Origin: Competibacteraceae bacterium UBA2792
GTDB lineage: Bacteria > Pseudomonadota > Gammaproteobacteria > Competibacterales > Competibacteraceae
NCBI GenBank assembly: GCA_002352125.1
Contig: DEHU01000286.1
Location: forward strand, 1 to 11,205
Direction of reading: 5' to 3'
Length of the DNA: 11,205 nucleotides
The translations under genes and the position numbers were made by a program. Of this stretch, positions 1 through 6,978 are shown piece by piece. The notes under the pieces were generated by a model. It was not told where the DNA came from, searched no databases, and saw only the letters and a list, made by a program, of their open reading frames with translations. The first letter of the stretch is position 1. The number at the start of each line of letters is the position of its first letter.

Positions 1-1
1 C

Positions 2-526
2 GCCGGCACCTGCGGCGAGCTGACGGTGGAAGAAAATCTGGCGCTGGCGGCGGTGCGCGGCCGGCGACGGGGACTGCGCGCCGCCTGCCGCCGCGAGTTG
101 CGCACCGCATTTCGAGAAAATCTGGCGCGGCTGGGATTGGGATTGGAGGACCGGCTGACCGACCGCATGAGTCTGCTGTCCGGCGGCCAGCGCCAGGCGG
201 TCAGTTTGCTGATGGCTACCTTGCGGCCGGCAAAAATCTTATTGCTGGACGAGCACACGGCAGCGCTCGATCCCCGGATGGCAGCCTTAGTGCTGGATCT
301 GACCCGAACGCTGGTCGCCGAACGGCGAATTACCGCGTTGATGGTGACGCACGGCCTGCGCCAAGCATTGGATATAGGCGACCGCACCATCATGCTGCAC
401 CAGGGGCGGGTCGCGTTCGACATCGCCGGCCCGGAACGGGCCGGGCTGGACGTGCCCGATCTGTTGCGGCTGTTCGAGAAATCTTCGGGCGAGGCCGCAA
501 CCGACGACGAGCTGTTGCTGGGCTGA
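2..526 (+). CDS. ABC transporter ATP-binding protein, 5'-truncated by window edge (TrpX/COG1101-like ATPase)
   Basis: This is the C-terminal part (174 residues) of an ABC ATPase. The frame is open from base 2, so the start and the Walker A motif lie upstream of the window. Visible motifs are the ABC signature LSGGQ at about 176-190, followed by RQAVSLLMATL. The Walker B stretch ILLLDE and the D-loop with HTAALDP come next, then the switch histidine in VTHG at about 347-358. The combination of LSGGQRQA..LLMATL with LLLDEHTAALDP is typical of the COG1101 ATPases. Those usually serve a permease and a periplasmic COG2984 (TrpX-like) binding protein, proposed to import amino acids or related compounds. 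No partner gene is visible, so the permease and binding protein would lie to the left. The ATPase would act on the cytoplasmic face of the inner membrane. The family call is firm; the substrate is unknown. Confidence 0.9.
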   Translation, partial: AGTCGELTVEENLALAAVRGRRRGLRAACRRELRTAFRENLARLGLGLEDRLTDRMSLLSGGQRQAVSLLMATLRPAKILLLDEHTAALDPRMAALVLDLTRTLVAERRITALMVTHGLRQALDIGDRTIMLHQGRVAFDIAGPERAGLDVPDLLRLFEKSSGEAATDDELLLG

Positions 527-563
527 AAACAGGTATCGGGTTTTAAATGGCCGGCGTTCTTTG

Positions 564-588
564 GGCTAACCGCCGTCTGGCGTTAGCC
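564..588. other. Intergenic hairpin between convergent genes
   Basis: A ten-base-pair stem lies just after the ABC ATPase. GGCTAA (564-569) pairs with TTAGCC (583-588), and CGCC (571-574) pairs with GGCG (579-582). There is one bulged C at 570 and a GTCT loop. No T-run follows on either strand, so it is at best a weak terminator. It may instead protect the 3' end of the ABC transcript. Confidence 0.35.
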
Positions 589-603
589 AGATCCGGGCGA
601 AAG

Positions 604-621
604 GGCCGGTTTTCCGGTCCG
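604..621 (-). terminator. Possible weak terminator of the yqhD transcript
   Basis: A seven-pair stem with one G-U wobble (GGGCCGG, TTTT loop, CCGGTCC) begins 18 bases beyond the yqhD stop codon. Read on the minus strand it is followed by TTT and then GC-rich sequence. The stem is plausible for a terminator, but the short T stretch makes the call weak. Confidence 0.3.
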
Positions 622-639
622 TCGTCCCATCTGGTCGGG

Positions 640-1800
640 TCAGGGTGCCAGACAACGTTCTAGAATCACTCGGCTGACGGCCGGGTCGATGTCTTGATGT
701 TCGCCCAATCTGGTCAGCTTGTGCCGTTTTAGTTGTGCCAACAGAGCGGGTATGGCGTCGGCGCTAACGCCGTAATCGCGCAGGTAGGTTTTGACTCCCA
801 TCCGCTCGAAGAAGTCGCGGGTTTTGGCGATGGCCGCATCGATCCGTCCGTCTTCGGTGCCGTCGGTCAGGTCCCAAACTCGCGCAGCGTATTGCAGCAG
901 CTTCGCCCGTTTGTTGTCCCGTTTCGCCGCCATGACGCTGGGTAGCACGATCGCCAGGGTTTGGGCGTGATCCAGGCCGTGCAGGGCGGTGATTTCGTGG
1001 CCGATCATGTGCGTCGCCCAATCGCCCGGCACGCCGGCGCCGATCAGCCCGTTCAGCGCCAAGGTCGTACACCACATGATGTTGGCGCGCACGTCGTAAT
1101 CGTCCGGAGTGGCCAGCGCCTTGGGACCTTCCTCGATCAGCGTCGACAGCAGTCCTTCGGCGAAACGATCCTGTATCGGCGAGTTGACCGGATAGGTCAG
1201 GTATTGCTCCATGATATGGGTGTAGGCGTCGACCACGCCGTTGCCGATTTGCCGGGGCGGCAGGGTGAACGTGGTGCTGGGATCGAGCACCGAAAAGCGC
1301 GGATAAACCAGCGGGTGCATGAACGCCAGCTTGTCCTGGCTGGCGCGACGGGTGACCACCGCACCGCTATTCATTTCCGAACCGGTGGCCGGCAGGGTGA
1401 GCACTGCACCCAGCGGCAGCGCCCTTTGAATGCGGGCGCGCTTGGCGAGAATATCCCACGGTTCGCCTTCGAACGGCGTGGCGGCGGCGATGAACTTGGT
1501 GCCGTCGATCACCGAACCGCCGCCGACCGCCAGCAGGAAATCGACGTTTTTCTCGCGCGCGACCCGAACCGCCTCCATCAGCGTTTCGTAGGTCGGGTTC
1601 GGTTCGATGCCGGCGAACTCGAATGTGGTCCGGCCGGCCAACGCCGCCACGACCTGATCGTAAACGCCGTTGCGTTTGATGCTGCCGCCGCCGTAGGTGA
1701 TCAGGATGCGTCGATCCGTGGGGATTTCTTGAGCGATGGCGGCGATCCGGCCTTTACCAAACAAGATCTTGGTGGGATTGTAGAACGTGAAATCGAGCAT
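640..1800 (-). CDS. yqhD: YqhD-type NADPH-dependent iron/zinc alcohol dehydrogenase (aldehyde reductase)
   Basis: This is a 386-residue group III metal-dependent alcohol dehydrogenase, almost the length of E. coli YqhD (387). It reduces short-chain and toxic aldehydes to alcohols with NADPH in the cytoplasm. Segments matching what I recall of YqhD include ILFGKG, LITYGGGS, FAGIEPNP, LAVGGGSVIDGTKFIAAA, TLPATGSE, NGVVDA and LNGLIGAGVP. The expected metal ligands are Asp191, His195, His264 and His278, in VVDAYTH and in GHEITALHGLDH. I chose the ATG at 1800, which makes the protein begin MLDFTF. AGGAA lies eight bases upstream of it. A longer frame opens at a TTG at 1827, but that overlaps the previous gene and adds nine residues absent from YqhD. 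The upstream reductase gene ends 23 bases before this start, so the two are probably co-transcribed. No YqhC-type regulator is adjacent. Confidence 0.92.
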   Translation of the reverse strand: MLDFTFYNPTKILFGKGRIAAIAQEIPTDRRILITYGGGSIKRNGVYDQVVAALAGRTTFEFAGIEPNPTYETLMEAVRVAREKNVDFLLAVGGGSVIDGTKFIAAATPFEGEPWDILAKRARIQRALPLGAVLTLPATGSEMNSGAVVTRRASQDKLAFMHPLVYPRFSVLDPSTTFTLPPRQIGNGVVDAYTHIMEQYLTYPVNSPIQDRFAEGLLSTLIEEGPKALATPDDYDVRANIMWCTTLALNGLIGAGVPGDWATHMIGHEITALHGLDHAQTLAIVLPSVMAAKRDNKRAKLLQYAARVWDLTDGTEDGRIDAAIAKTRDFFERMGVKTYLRDYGVSADAIPALLAQLKRHKLTRLGEHQDIDPAVSRVILERCLAP

Positions 1801-1823
1801 GGCGCAGGTTCCTGAAGGGTGGA

Positions 1824-2771
1824 TCAATCGACGATGCGAAGAACGATTTTACCTCGGGCGTGTCCTCCCTGGCTGATAACGTGCGCTTGGCGGGCCTCGG
1901 TCAACGGCAAGACGGCGTGAATGATCGGTTTCATCCGGCCATCGTCGATCAACCGGGCGATGGCGGCCAGTTGCTCGCCGCTGGGTTGGATAAACACGAA
2001 AGCGCTTCGCACGCCACGGGCGGCAGCGGTCTCTTTCGACGGCGGGTTGACGACCGAGACCAATATCCCGCCCGGTTTTAAGACCTGCCAAGATCGTTCT
2101 TGGGTGTCGCCACCGATGGTATCGAACACTGCATCCACATCCTCGACGACATCCTCGAAGCGGGTCTTGGTGTAGTCGATGAATTGGTCGGCACCCAGCT
2201 CCATCGCCAACCCGATATTGACCGCCGAGGCGGTGGCGATGACGCGCGCACCTCGCGCCTTGGCCAGTTGCACCGCCAGGCTGCCGACACCGCCGGCGGC
2301 GGCATGGATCAGCACGGTCTGTCCGGCCTGCAACCGGGCTGCATCGATCAAGGACTGCCAAGCGGTCAGGGCGGTCAGCGGTACGGCGGCGGCGTGAACG
2401 TGATCGAGCGTGGCCGGCTTGTGGGCGGCATCGCCGGCCTTGACCGCGATGTATTCGGCGTAGGCGCCGTCGCGCTCGATATCCGGCCGGGCGTACACCT
2501 CGTCACCGACCTTGAAGCCGGTCACTTCGGAACCGGCCGCGACGACCTCGCCGGATACGTCCCAACCGAGGATCAGCGGCAGTTCGTGCTTCAGGAAGCC
2601 TTGTAGATAGCCTTCTCGGATTTTCCAGTCCACCGGGTTGACCGCTGCGGCCCGCACTCGGATCAAGAGATCGTCGGGGTTGGGGGAGGGTATCGGTACA
2701 TCTTCGTAATGCAGCACTTCAGGACCGCCGTAGGCGTGAATGCGCACAGCTTTCATGGTTGATGTCGTCAT
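1824..2771 (-). CDS. NADP-dependent medium-chain oxidoreductase, quinone-oxidoreductase (zinc-free) type
   Basis: This is a 315-residue member of the medium-chain dehydrogenase/reductase superfamily. The N-terminal GroES-like half carries AAAVNPVDWK, LILGWDVSGEV and GFKVGDEVYA. The Rossmann half carries AAAGGVGSLAVQLAK, then GADQFIDY and the C-terminal GHARGKIVLRIVD. The catalytic-zinc motif GHE is replaced by GWD, and no structural-zinc cysteine cluster is visible. This places it with the zeta-crystallin/quinone oxidoreductase group, which uses NADPH to reduce quinones, enones or aldehydes. The ATG at 2771 (MTTSTMKAV) has GAGAGG seven bases upstream. A longer open frame to 2885 adds 38 residues unlike the family and is rejected. 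It is the first gene of a probable two-gene operon with yqhD, which suggests a shared role in reactive-carbonyl or electrophile detoxification. The exact substrate is unknown. Confidence 0.88.
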   Translation of the reverse strand: MTTSTMKAVRIHAYGGPEVLHYEDVPIPSPNPDDLLIRVRAAAVNPVDWKIREGYLQGFLKHELPLILGWDVSGEVVAAGSEVTGFKVGDEVYARPDIERDGAYAEYIAVKAGDAAHKPATLDHVHAAAVPLTALTAWQSLIDAARLQAGQTVLIHAAAGGVGSLAVQLAKARGARVIATASAVNIGLAMELGADQFIDYTKTRFEDVVEDVDAVFDTIGGDTQERSWQVLKPGGILVSVVNPPSKETAAARGVRSAFVFIQPSGEQLAAIARLIDDGRMKPIIHAVLPLTEARQAHVISQGGHARGKIVLRIVD

Positions 2772-2959
2772 CGAAGATCCTCTCGGCATACGAACTTTGG
2801 AACGGTTCTTTTGACAGAATTCGGCGAACATATTTCCATCGCTTTCCATATCGCGCGATCCGAGGCCAAGCGGATACCCGGCCAAGCAAATAGACCTTCA
2901 ATTTCTGCGATTCCTGCCGATGGTCCAATGTGGGAAAATCTCTCTCATTGGAGAATCAC
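2772..2959. promoter_or_regulatory. Divergent control region with short direct repeats
   Basis: These 188 bases separate the divergent reductase and FIST operons and must hold both promoters. A perfect TTGACA stands at 2811-2816 on the plus strand, but no convincing -10 lies 16-18 bases beyond it. TTTCCAT occurs twice, at 2833-2839 and 2843-2849, exactly ten bases apart. GGCCAAGC occurs twice, at 2864-2871 and 2880-2887, sixteen bases apart. Between the pairs lies the palindrome ATCGCGCGAT (2850-2859). The spacing suggests regulator binding on one helix face, but the regulator is unknown and no transcription start can be fixed. Confidence 0.4.
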
Positions 2960-4126
2960 ATGACGAAGATACGTGCGGGAACAGGTTTGAGTCAGGCATA
3001 CGATGCCATCGAGGCGGGACGAGAAGCAGCGACGGCAGCGATCGCGGGGTTGGCGGGCGAAGCGCCGGCGCTCGTGATCGTTTTCACCACACCTCGATAC
3101 GATTTGCCAGCGTTGCTAGCCGGTATCCGGTCCGTTACGGGTGACGCGCATCTGATTGGGGCCACCGGTTCCGGCGAGATCGTGCAGGGGCAACATCTGG
3201 GGTTCGGAGGTGGAGTCGGCGTTCTCGTGCTGACGGCTGGACCGTACCGGTTCGGCGTGGCGTCTGCCGACCACGTTCGCGGTCAACTGGATCAGGCCGG
3301 CCAGGCGATCACCCGGGCGAGCCGGGCCGAGGCTGGCCCTAGCCCCCATGCCGCCGTGCTATTGCTTGCGGATTGTCTGACCGGCGACCTCCAGCAGCTC
3401 TTCCAGGGGGCTTATCGCATCACCGGCCCGAAGGTCTCCATCACCGGCGGCGCCGCTGGCGATGAGTTGAAGTTCGTGCGGACGTTCGTATTCCACGATG
3501 ACCGGGTCGTCGAGGAAGGTGCGGTGGCTCTGTGGATCGCCAGCGACCGGCCGCTGCCGGTGGTGACGCGCCACGGCTGGGAACCGATCGGCATCCCGCT
3601 GTTGGTGACCCGTGCGGAAGGCACGGAGATCATCGAGCTCGGCGGGCGTCCAGCCGCCATCGCCTATGAGGAGCAACTCGGGTTGGCGCCGGGACAACTG
3701 GCCGCCGACCAGTTCTGGGGCACGTCCATCACGCATCCGTTCGGTTTGCTCCAATCTGATGGATCGTCCGTGATCCGAGTGGCTCGCTCCAAGACGGAGA
3801 ACGGCACGTTGCGAATCCAGGGTTGCGTTCCGCCGGCAGGCAGCGCCGTACAAGTCATGACGGGCACCACCGATACCCTACTCGGCATCGTGGAGCAGGT
3901 AGCGAGCGCGACGCTCGCTAGCTATCCGGACGCCGGCGTCCTGCTGGCGTTCAGTTGCGCGGCCCGTGCAACCATCTTCGGGGAGCGGATAGCCGAGGAA
4001 TCTCGCCGGCTTCAAGCGGCGGCCGGTGCCGTGCCGACCTTCGGTTTCTATTGCTGCGGCGAGTTCGCGCGCACGGCGGGTGTGCTGGGAACGCACAACG
4101 CCACGCTGACCGCCTTGGCTTTATAG
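2960..4126 (+). CDS. FIST-domain sensory protein (FIST_N plus FIST_C), NosP-like
   Basis: This is a 388-residue soluble protein with no signal peptide or membrane segment. The FIST_N part spans about residues 35-225. It shows ALVIVFTTPRYDL, LIGATGSGEI and ITGGAAGDELKF, followed by FVFHDDRV. The FIST_C part spans about 230-370, with VLLAFSCAARATIFG (residues 327-341) and FGFYCCGEFA (361-370). The protein ends GTHNATLTALAL, typical of the family. FIST proteins are cytoplasmic signal-input proteins usually encoded beside histidine kinases or cyclic-di-GMP enzymes. Some, called NosP, bind haem and sense nitric oxide; the length and partner gene fit NosP. I cannot identify the haem ligand, so ligand and symbol are left open. 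The ATG at 2960 has GGAG six bases upstream and is preferred to the start at 2930. The downstream GGDEF-EAL gene begins after 12 bases, so this is probably its sensor. Vicinal cysteines sit at 365-366. Confidence 0.9.
   Translation: MTKIRAGTGLSQAYDAIEAGREAATAAIAGLAGEAPALVIVFTTPRYDLPALLAGIRSVTGDAHLIGATGSGEIVQGQHLGFGGGVGVLVLTAGPYRFGVASADHVRGQLDQAGQAITRASRAEAGPSPHAAVLLLADCLTGDLQQLFQGAYRITGPKVSITGGAAGDELKFVRTFVFHDDRVVEEGAVALWIASDRPLPVVTRHGWEPIGIPLLVTRAEGTEIIELGGRPAAIAYEEQLGLAPGQLAADQFWGTSITHPFGLLQSDGSSVIRVARSKTENGTLRIQGCVPPAGSAVQVMTGTTDTLLGIVEQVASATLASYPDAGVLLAFSCAARATIFGERIAEESRRLQAAAGAVPTFGFYCCGEFARTAGVLGTHNATLTALAL
3900..3920. repeat. Perfect 9-bp inverted repeat inside the FIST gene
   Basis: TAGCGAGCG at 3900-3908 is followed by CGA and then by its exact reverse complement CGCTCGCTA at 3912-3920. 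The mRNA could form a strong nine-pair hairpin with a three-base loop. It lies within codons for VASATLAS, about 225 bases before the FIST stop. No T-run follows, so it is not a standard terminator. Confidence 0.5.
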
Positions 4127-4138
4127 CGAATCGATCTG

Positions 4139-6940
4139 ATGTCGTGGCCTGATGCGGCCTCTGATCGTGCGCTCCAGGTCGAGCCGAACGATTTTGACCG
4201 CTTGCGCGCCGCTCGCGATACCGCTTTACAGGCGGCGCGGGCGGCTATCCGCGACACCACTCGCCTCACCCGCCTGCTCGCCATTCTGAGCGAGCCGGGC
4301 CCCCTGGAATTTTTGCTCGATCAGGTGCTCTCCACGCTATCGGAATTGTTTGCAGCCGATATCGTCGTGCTCGTGGATCCGGCGGGAACGGGAACCTTTT
4401 CGCCGCTGGCGGTGATCGGCATCCCCGAGGATATGCTTCAGCAGCCGCCGTCGGATGTCGAGATCGGCTACGTGGCGTCCGTGATGCGTTCCGGAACGCC
4501 CATGCTGACGGGGGCAACGAGCGCAGACCTCGACGTGAATTCTCAACTGCGCGAGTTGGGCGCCGAGACAGTCGTCTGGCTGCCGGTGATCGGCAGTCAT
4601 GCCGCTCGGGGCGCGCTGATTTTGGCACGCTGCCGGTCGGCCCCGTTCATGCAAGCCGACGTCGATCTGCTGACGGCCATGGCGTACCGGATCGGCCTGG
4701 CGCTGGAAGAAGCGCAGCGCAACACCCAGTTAGAACAGATCGTGCGTACCGGCCACGAGATCGGTCGTCATCTCGATGAGTCGGCGGTCGGCGATGAAGC
4801 CGTGCGCATGTTTCCTGCCGTGATGCGCGCGGATGCGGCAGCGCTGGTGTTGCGCGACTCGGATGACAGGTTTCGCTGCGTTGCCCAATTTGGTCTCGAT
4901 CCAGCGTGGAGCGTCGCTTGGAGTCAGCTCGCCGAGCGCTTGCTCGCGGATTCATGCCTCGCCGGTGCCGAGCCTTACAGTACGCCGGATTTGCGCGTTG
5001 CCGTCGAGCGATTCTCGCTCGAACTTCATGCCTGTCCGGCGCGCGCGTTGCTGGCAGTCCCGATTCGCCGCGAGGAGCGGATTCGGGGTCTGCTCTATGC
5101 CATGCGCTTTTCGACGACATCGTTCAATCCGGACACGTTGCAAATCGCCGCGCTTTACGCCAGCCAGATCTCGGCGGCACTGGAGAATGCGCGGCTGTAC
5201 CGGGCAGTGCGCGACGAGTTAGCGGAGCGCATGCGTGCCGAGCAGGCGCTGCGCGCCAGCCACGAGCGGTTCCGCGCCTTGATCCGCAGCGTTTCGGATG
5301 TCATCGCTATCCTGACTCTCGATGGCACGATTCGTTACGCCAGCCCGGCCGTCGAATCGATGTGGGGGTGTTCGGTGGAGGCGCTGTCCGGTCAGAGCGT
5401 GCTCGACCGGATACATCCGGAGGATGTCGACACGATGCGCGGTTTGCTGGCCAAAGTGGCGGAGCTGGCCGGTTCGATGTTGATCGGCGCGGTGCGTCTG
5501 CGCCACGGTCCGAACGCTTGGCGCGATTTCGAAGTCATCCTCGCGAACTCGCTCGACGAGCCGGCGGTAGCCGGGATCGTGGCGACCTACCACGACGTGA
5601 CCGAGCGCAAGTCCTACGAACGAGAGCTTACCCAATTAGCGTTTCGCGATCCGCTGACCGGTTTGGCCAACCGGGCCCGTTTCAGAGACCGGCTGCGGCA
5701 AGGGCTCGTTCGGGCCGATGCCGAGGGCCGGTCGGTCGCGGTGATCTTCTTCGATCTGGATAACTTCAAGATCGTCAACGACAGCTTGGGCCACGCTTGT
5801 GGGGATCAGGTGTTACGAGTGATTGCGGACCGGGTACGGGGCTGTCTGCGCCGAGACGACACGGCGGCGCGACTCGGCGGCGACGAGTTCACGATCCTGG
5901 TCGAAGGAGTAACCGACGTGGACCAGGTGATGCCGATAGCCAATCGATTGATCGGCGAATTGCGCGATCCGATCCGGCTCGAAGGGCGCGATTTATTTGT
6001 TGGCGGCAGCATGGGTATCGCGATCAGCGCCCCGAACCAGGACAGTACCGACGACCTGCTCCGCAAGGCAGATTTGGCCATGTACCACGCCAAGAGCAGC
6101 GGCAAGGGTTGCTACGCTATCTTTGACGCCCAACTCAACGCGGCTGCCGTGGAACGGCTCGATCTGGAAACCGAACTGCGCCAAGCCATAGAGCGGCAAG
6201 AGCTCCGGGTCTACTACCAACCCATCGTTTCGCTGAAAGATGGGCACCTGCGCGAAGTGGAGGCGCTGGTGCGCTGGCAACATCCGCTGCGAGGGTTGGT
6301 TGCGCCATCCAGCATCATCCCCATAGCCGAAGAGACGGGATTGATCATCGATCTTGGCCAGTGGGTACTGGAAGACGCTTGCCGGCAAGTTCGCGCTTGG
6401 CAACTGCGCTATCCGAGCGAGCCGCCGCTACGGTTGAGCGTCAATTTGTCGGCGCGGCAATTTCGGCATGGTGCGCTGGTAAGCGAGATCGGCACCGCGC
6501 TACGCAATAGCGCGCTGGAGCCGTTCGACCTGACGCTCGAAATCACCGAGAGCAACCTGATCCGCGATCCGGCCGGAACCATCGCGAAGCTTCAGAATTT
6601 AAAGGATATCGGCGTGCGATTGGCCATCGACGACTTCGGTACGGGCTATTCCAACTTGGGCTATCTCAAGCAGTTTCCGGTCGACACGCTCAAGATCGAC
6701 CGCTCGTTTGTCCAAGATATTGCGGTGAGCCCACGCGACAAGGCCATCGCCCAAAGCGTGATCGCGCTGGCGGCGGCTTTCGACCTGGACGTGATCGGCG
6801 AAGGAATCGAAACTGGGGAACAGGCCGCGCAATTGCAGTCCCTCGGTTGCCGGCATGGGCAAGGCTATCTGTTCGCTCCGCCATTACCGGCCGCCGAGTT
6901 TGAAGCGCTGCTGAAGAGAGAATCCGGATTCGCCGGATAG
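4139..6940 (+). CDS. Bifunctional cyclic-di-GMP enzyme: GAF-GAF-PAS-GGDEF-EAL
   Basis: This is a 933-residue cytoplasmic protein without membrane segments. Residues 15-50 are a probable helical lead-in. Two GAF-like domains follow at about 50-195 and 205-355, each ending in a helix (ALEEAQRN, ALENARLY). A PAS domain spans about 376-490 and ends TYHDVTERK. The GGDEF domain (about 498-660) has metal-binding FFDLDNFK (Asp539, Asp541) and an intact GGDEF at 580-584. An RxxD inhibitory site (571-574) lies exactly five residues before it. The EAL domain (about 675-925) retains EAL (Glu708), NLSARQF (Asn769), EITES (Glu801), DDFGTGYS (Asp831, Asp832), KIDRSF (Lys852) and GEGIET (Glu888). Both cyclase and phosphodiesterase sites therefore look competent. 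The gene follows the FIST gene in the same frame after a TAG and four codons. The ATG has no clear ribosome-binding site, which suggests translational coupling. The likely role is to set cyclic-di-GMP from the FIST, GAF and PAS inputs. Confidence 0.95.
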   Translation: MSWPDAASDRALQVEPNDFDRLRAARDTALQAARAAIRDTTRLTRLLAILSEPGPLEFLLDQVLSTLSELFAADIVVLVDPAGTGTFSPLAVIGIPEDMLQQPPSDVEIGYVASVMRSGTPMLTGATSADLDVNSQLRELGAETVVWLPVIGSHAARGALILARCRSAPFMQADVDLLTAMAYRIGLALEEAQRNTQLEQIVRTGHEIGRHLDESAVGDEAVRMFPAVMRADAAALVLRDSDDRFRCVAQFGLDPAWSVAWSQLAERLLADSCLAGAEPYSTPDLRVAVERFSLELHACPARALLAVPIRREERIRGLLYAMRFSTTSFNPDTLQIAALYASQISAALENARLYRAVRDELAERMRAEQALRASHERFRALIRSVSDVIAILTLDGTIRYASPAVESMWGCSVEALSGQSVLDRIHPEDVDTMRGLLAKVAELAGSMLIGAVRLRHGPNAWRDFEVILANSLDEPAVAGIVATYHDVTERKSYERELTQLAFRDPLTGLANRARFRDRLRQGLVRADAEGRSVAVIFFDLDNFKIVNDSLGHACGDQVLRVIADRVRGCLRRDDTAARLGGDEFTILVEGVTDVDQVMPIANRLIGELRDPIRLEGRDLFVGGSMGIAISAPNQDSTDDLLRKADLAMYHAKSSGKGCYAIFDAQLNAAAVERLDLETELRQAIERQELRVYYQPIVSLKDGHLREVEALVRWQHPLRGLVAPSSIIPIAEETGLIIDLGQWVLEDACRQVRAWQLRYPSEPPLRLSVNLSARQFRHGALVSEIGTALRNSALEPFDLTLEITESNLIRDPAGTIAKLQNLKDIGVRLAIDDFGTGYSNLGYLKQFPVDTLKIDRSFVQDIAVSPRDKAIAQSVIALAAAFDLDVIGEGIETGEQAAQLQSLGCRHGQGYLFAPPLPAAEFEALLKRESGFAG

Positions 6941-6946
6941 GAAGCT

Positions 6947-6961
6947 ACGCGCTTTGCGCGT
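6947..6961. terminator. Short GC hairpin between convergent genes, possible weak bidirectional terminator
   Basis: ACGCGC (6947-6952), a TTT loop and GCGCGT (6956-6961) form a perfect six-pair stem. It lies in the 38-base gap between the convergent GGDEF-EAL gene and the small secreted-protein gene. There is no T-run on either side, so it would stop transcription only weakly if at all. Confidence 0.3.
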
Positions 6962-6978
6962 TCGTCGGCACTACGCGA

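Noticed and set aside
961..1815. Long plus-strand frame opposite yqhD
   Set aside because: It is a shadow of the yqhD coding strand in GC-rich sequence. It encodes a low-complexity, Arg/Gly/His-rich product with no domain, while the minus strand matches YqhD throughout.
1824..2885. Longer start for the zinc-free oxidoreductase (38 extra residues)
   Set aside because: The extra N-terminus does not resemble the family and runs through the repeat-rich control region. The ATG at 2771 has GAGAGG at good spacing and gives the normal family length.
4906..5763. Alternative-frame ORF of 285 codons inside the GGDEF-EAL gene
   Set aside because: The translation is Arg/Ala/Gly-rich with no motif, whereas the main frame has continuous GAF, PAS and GGDEF signatures.
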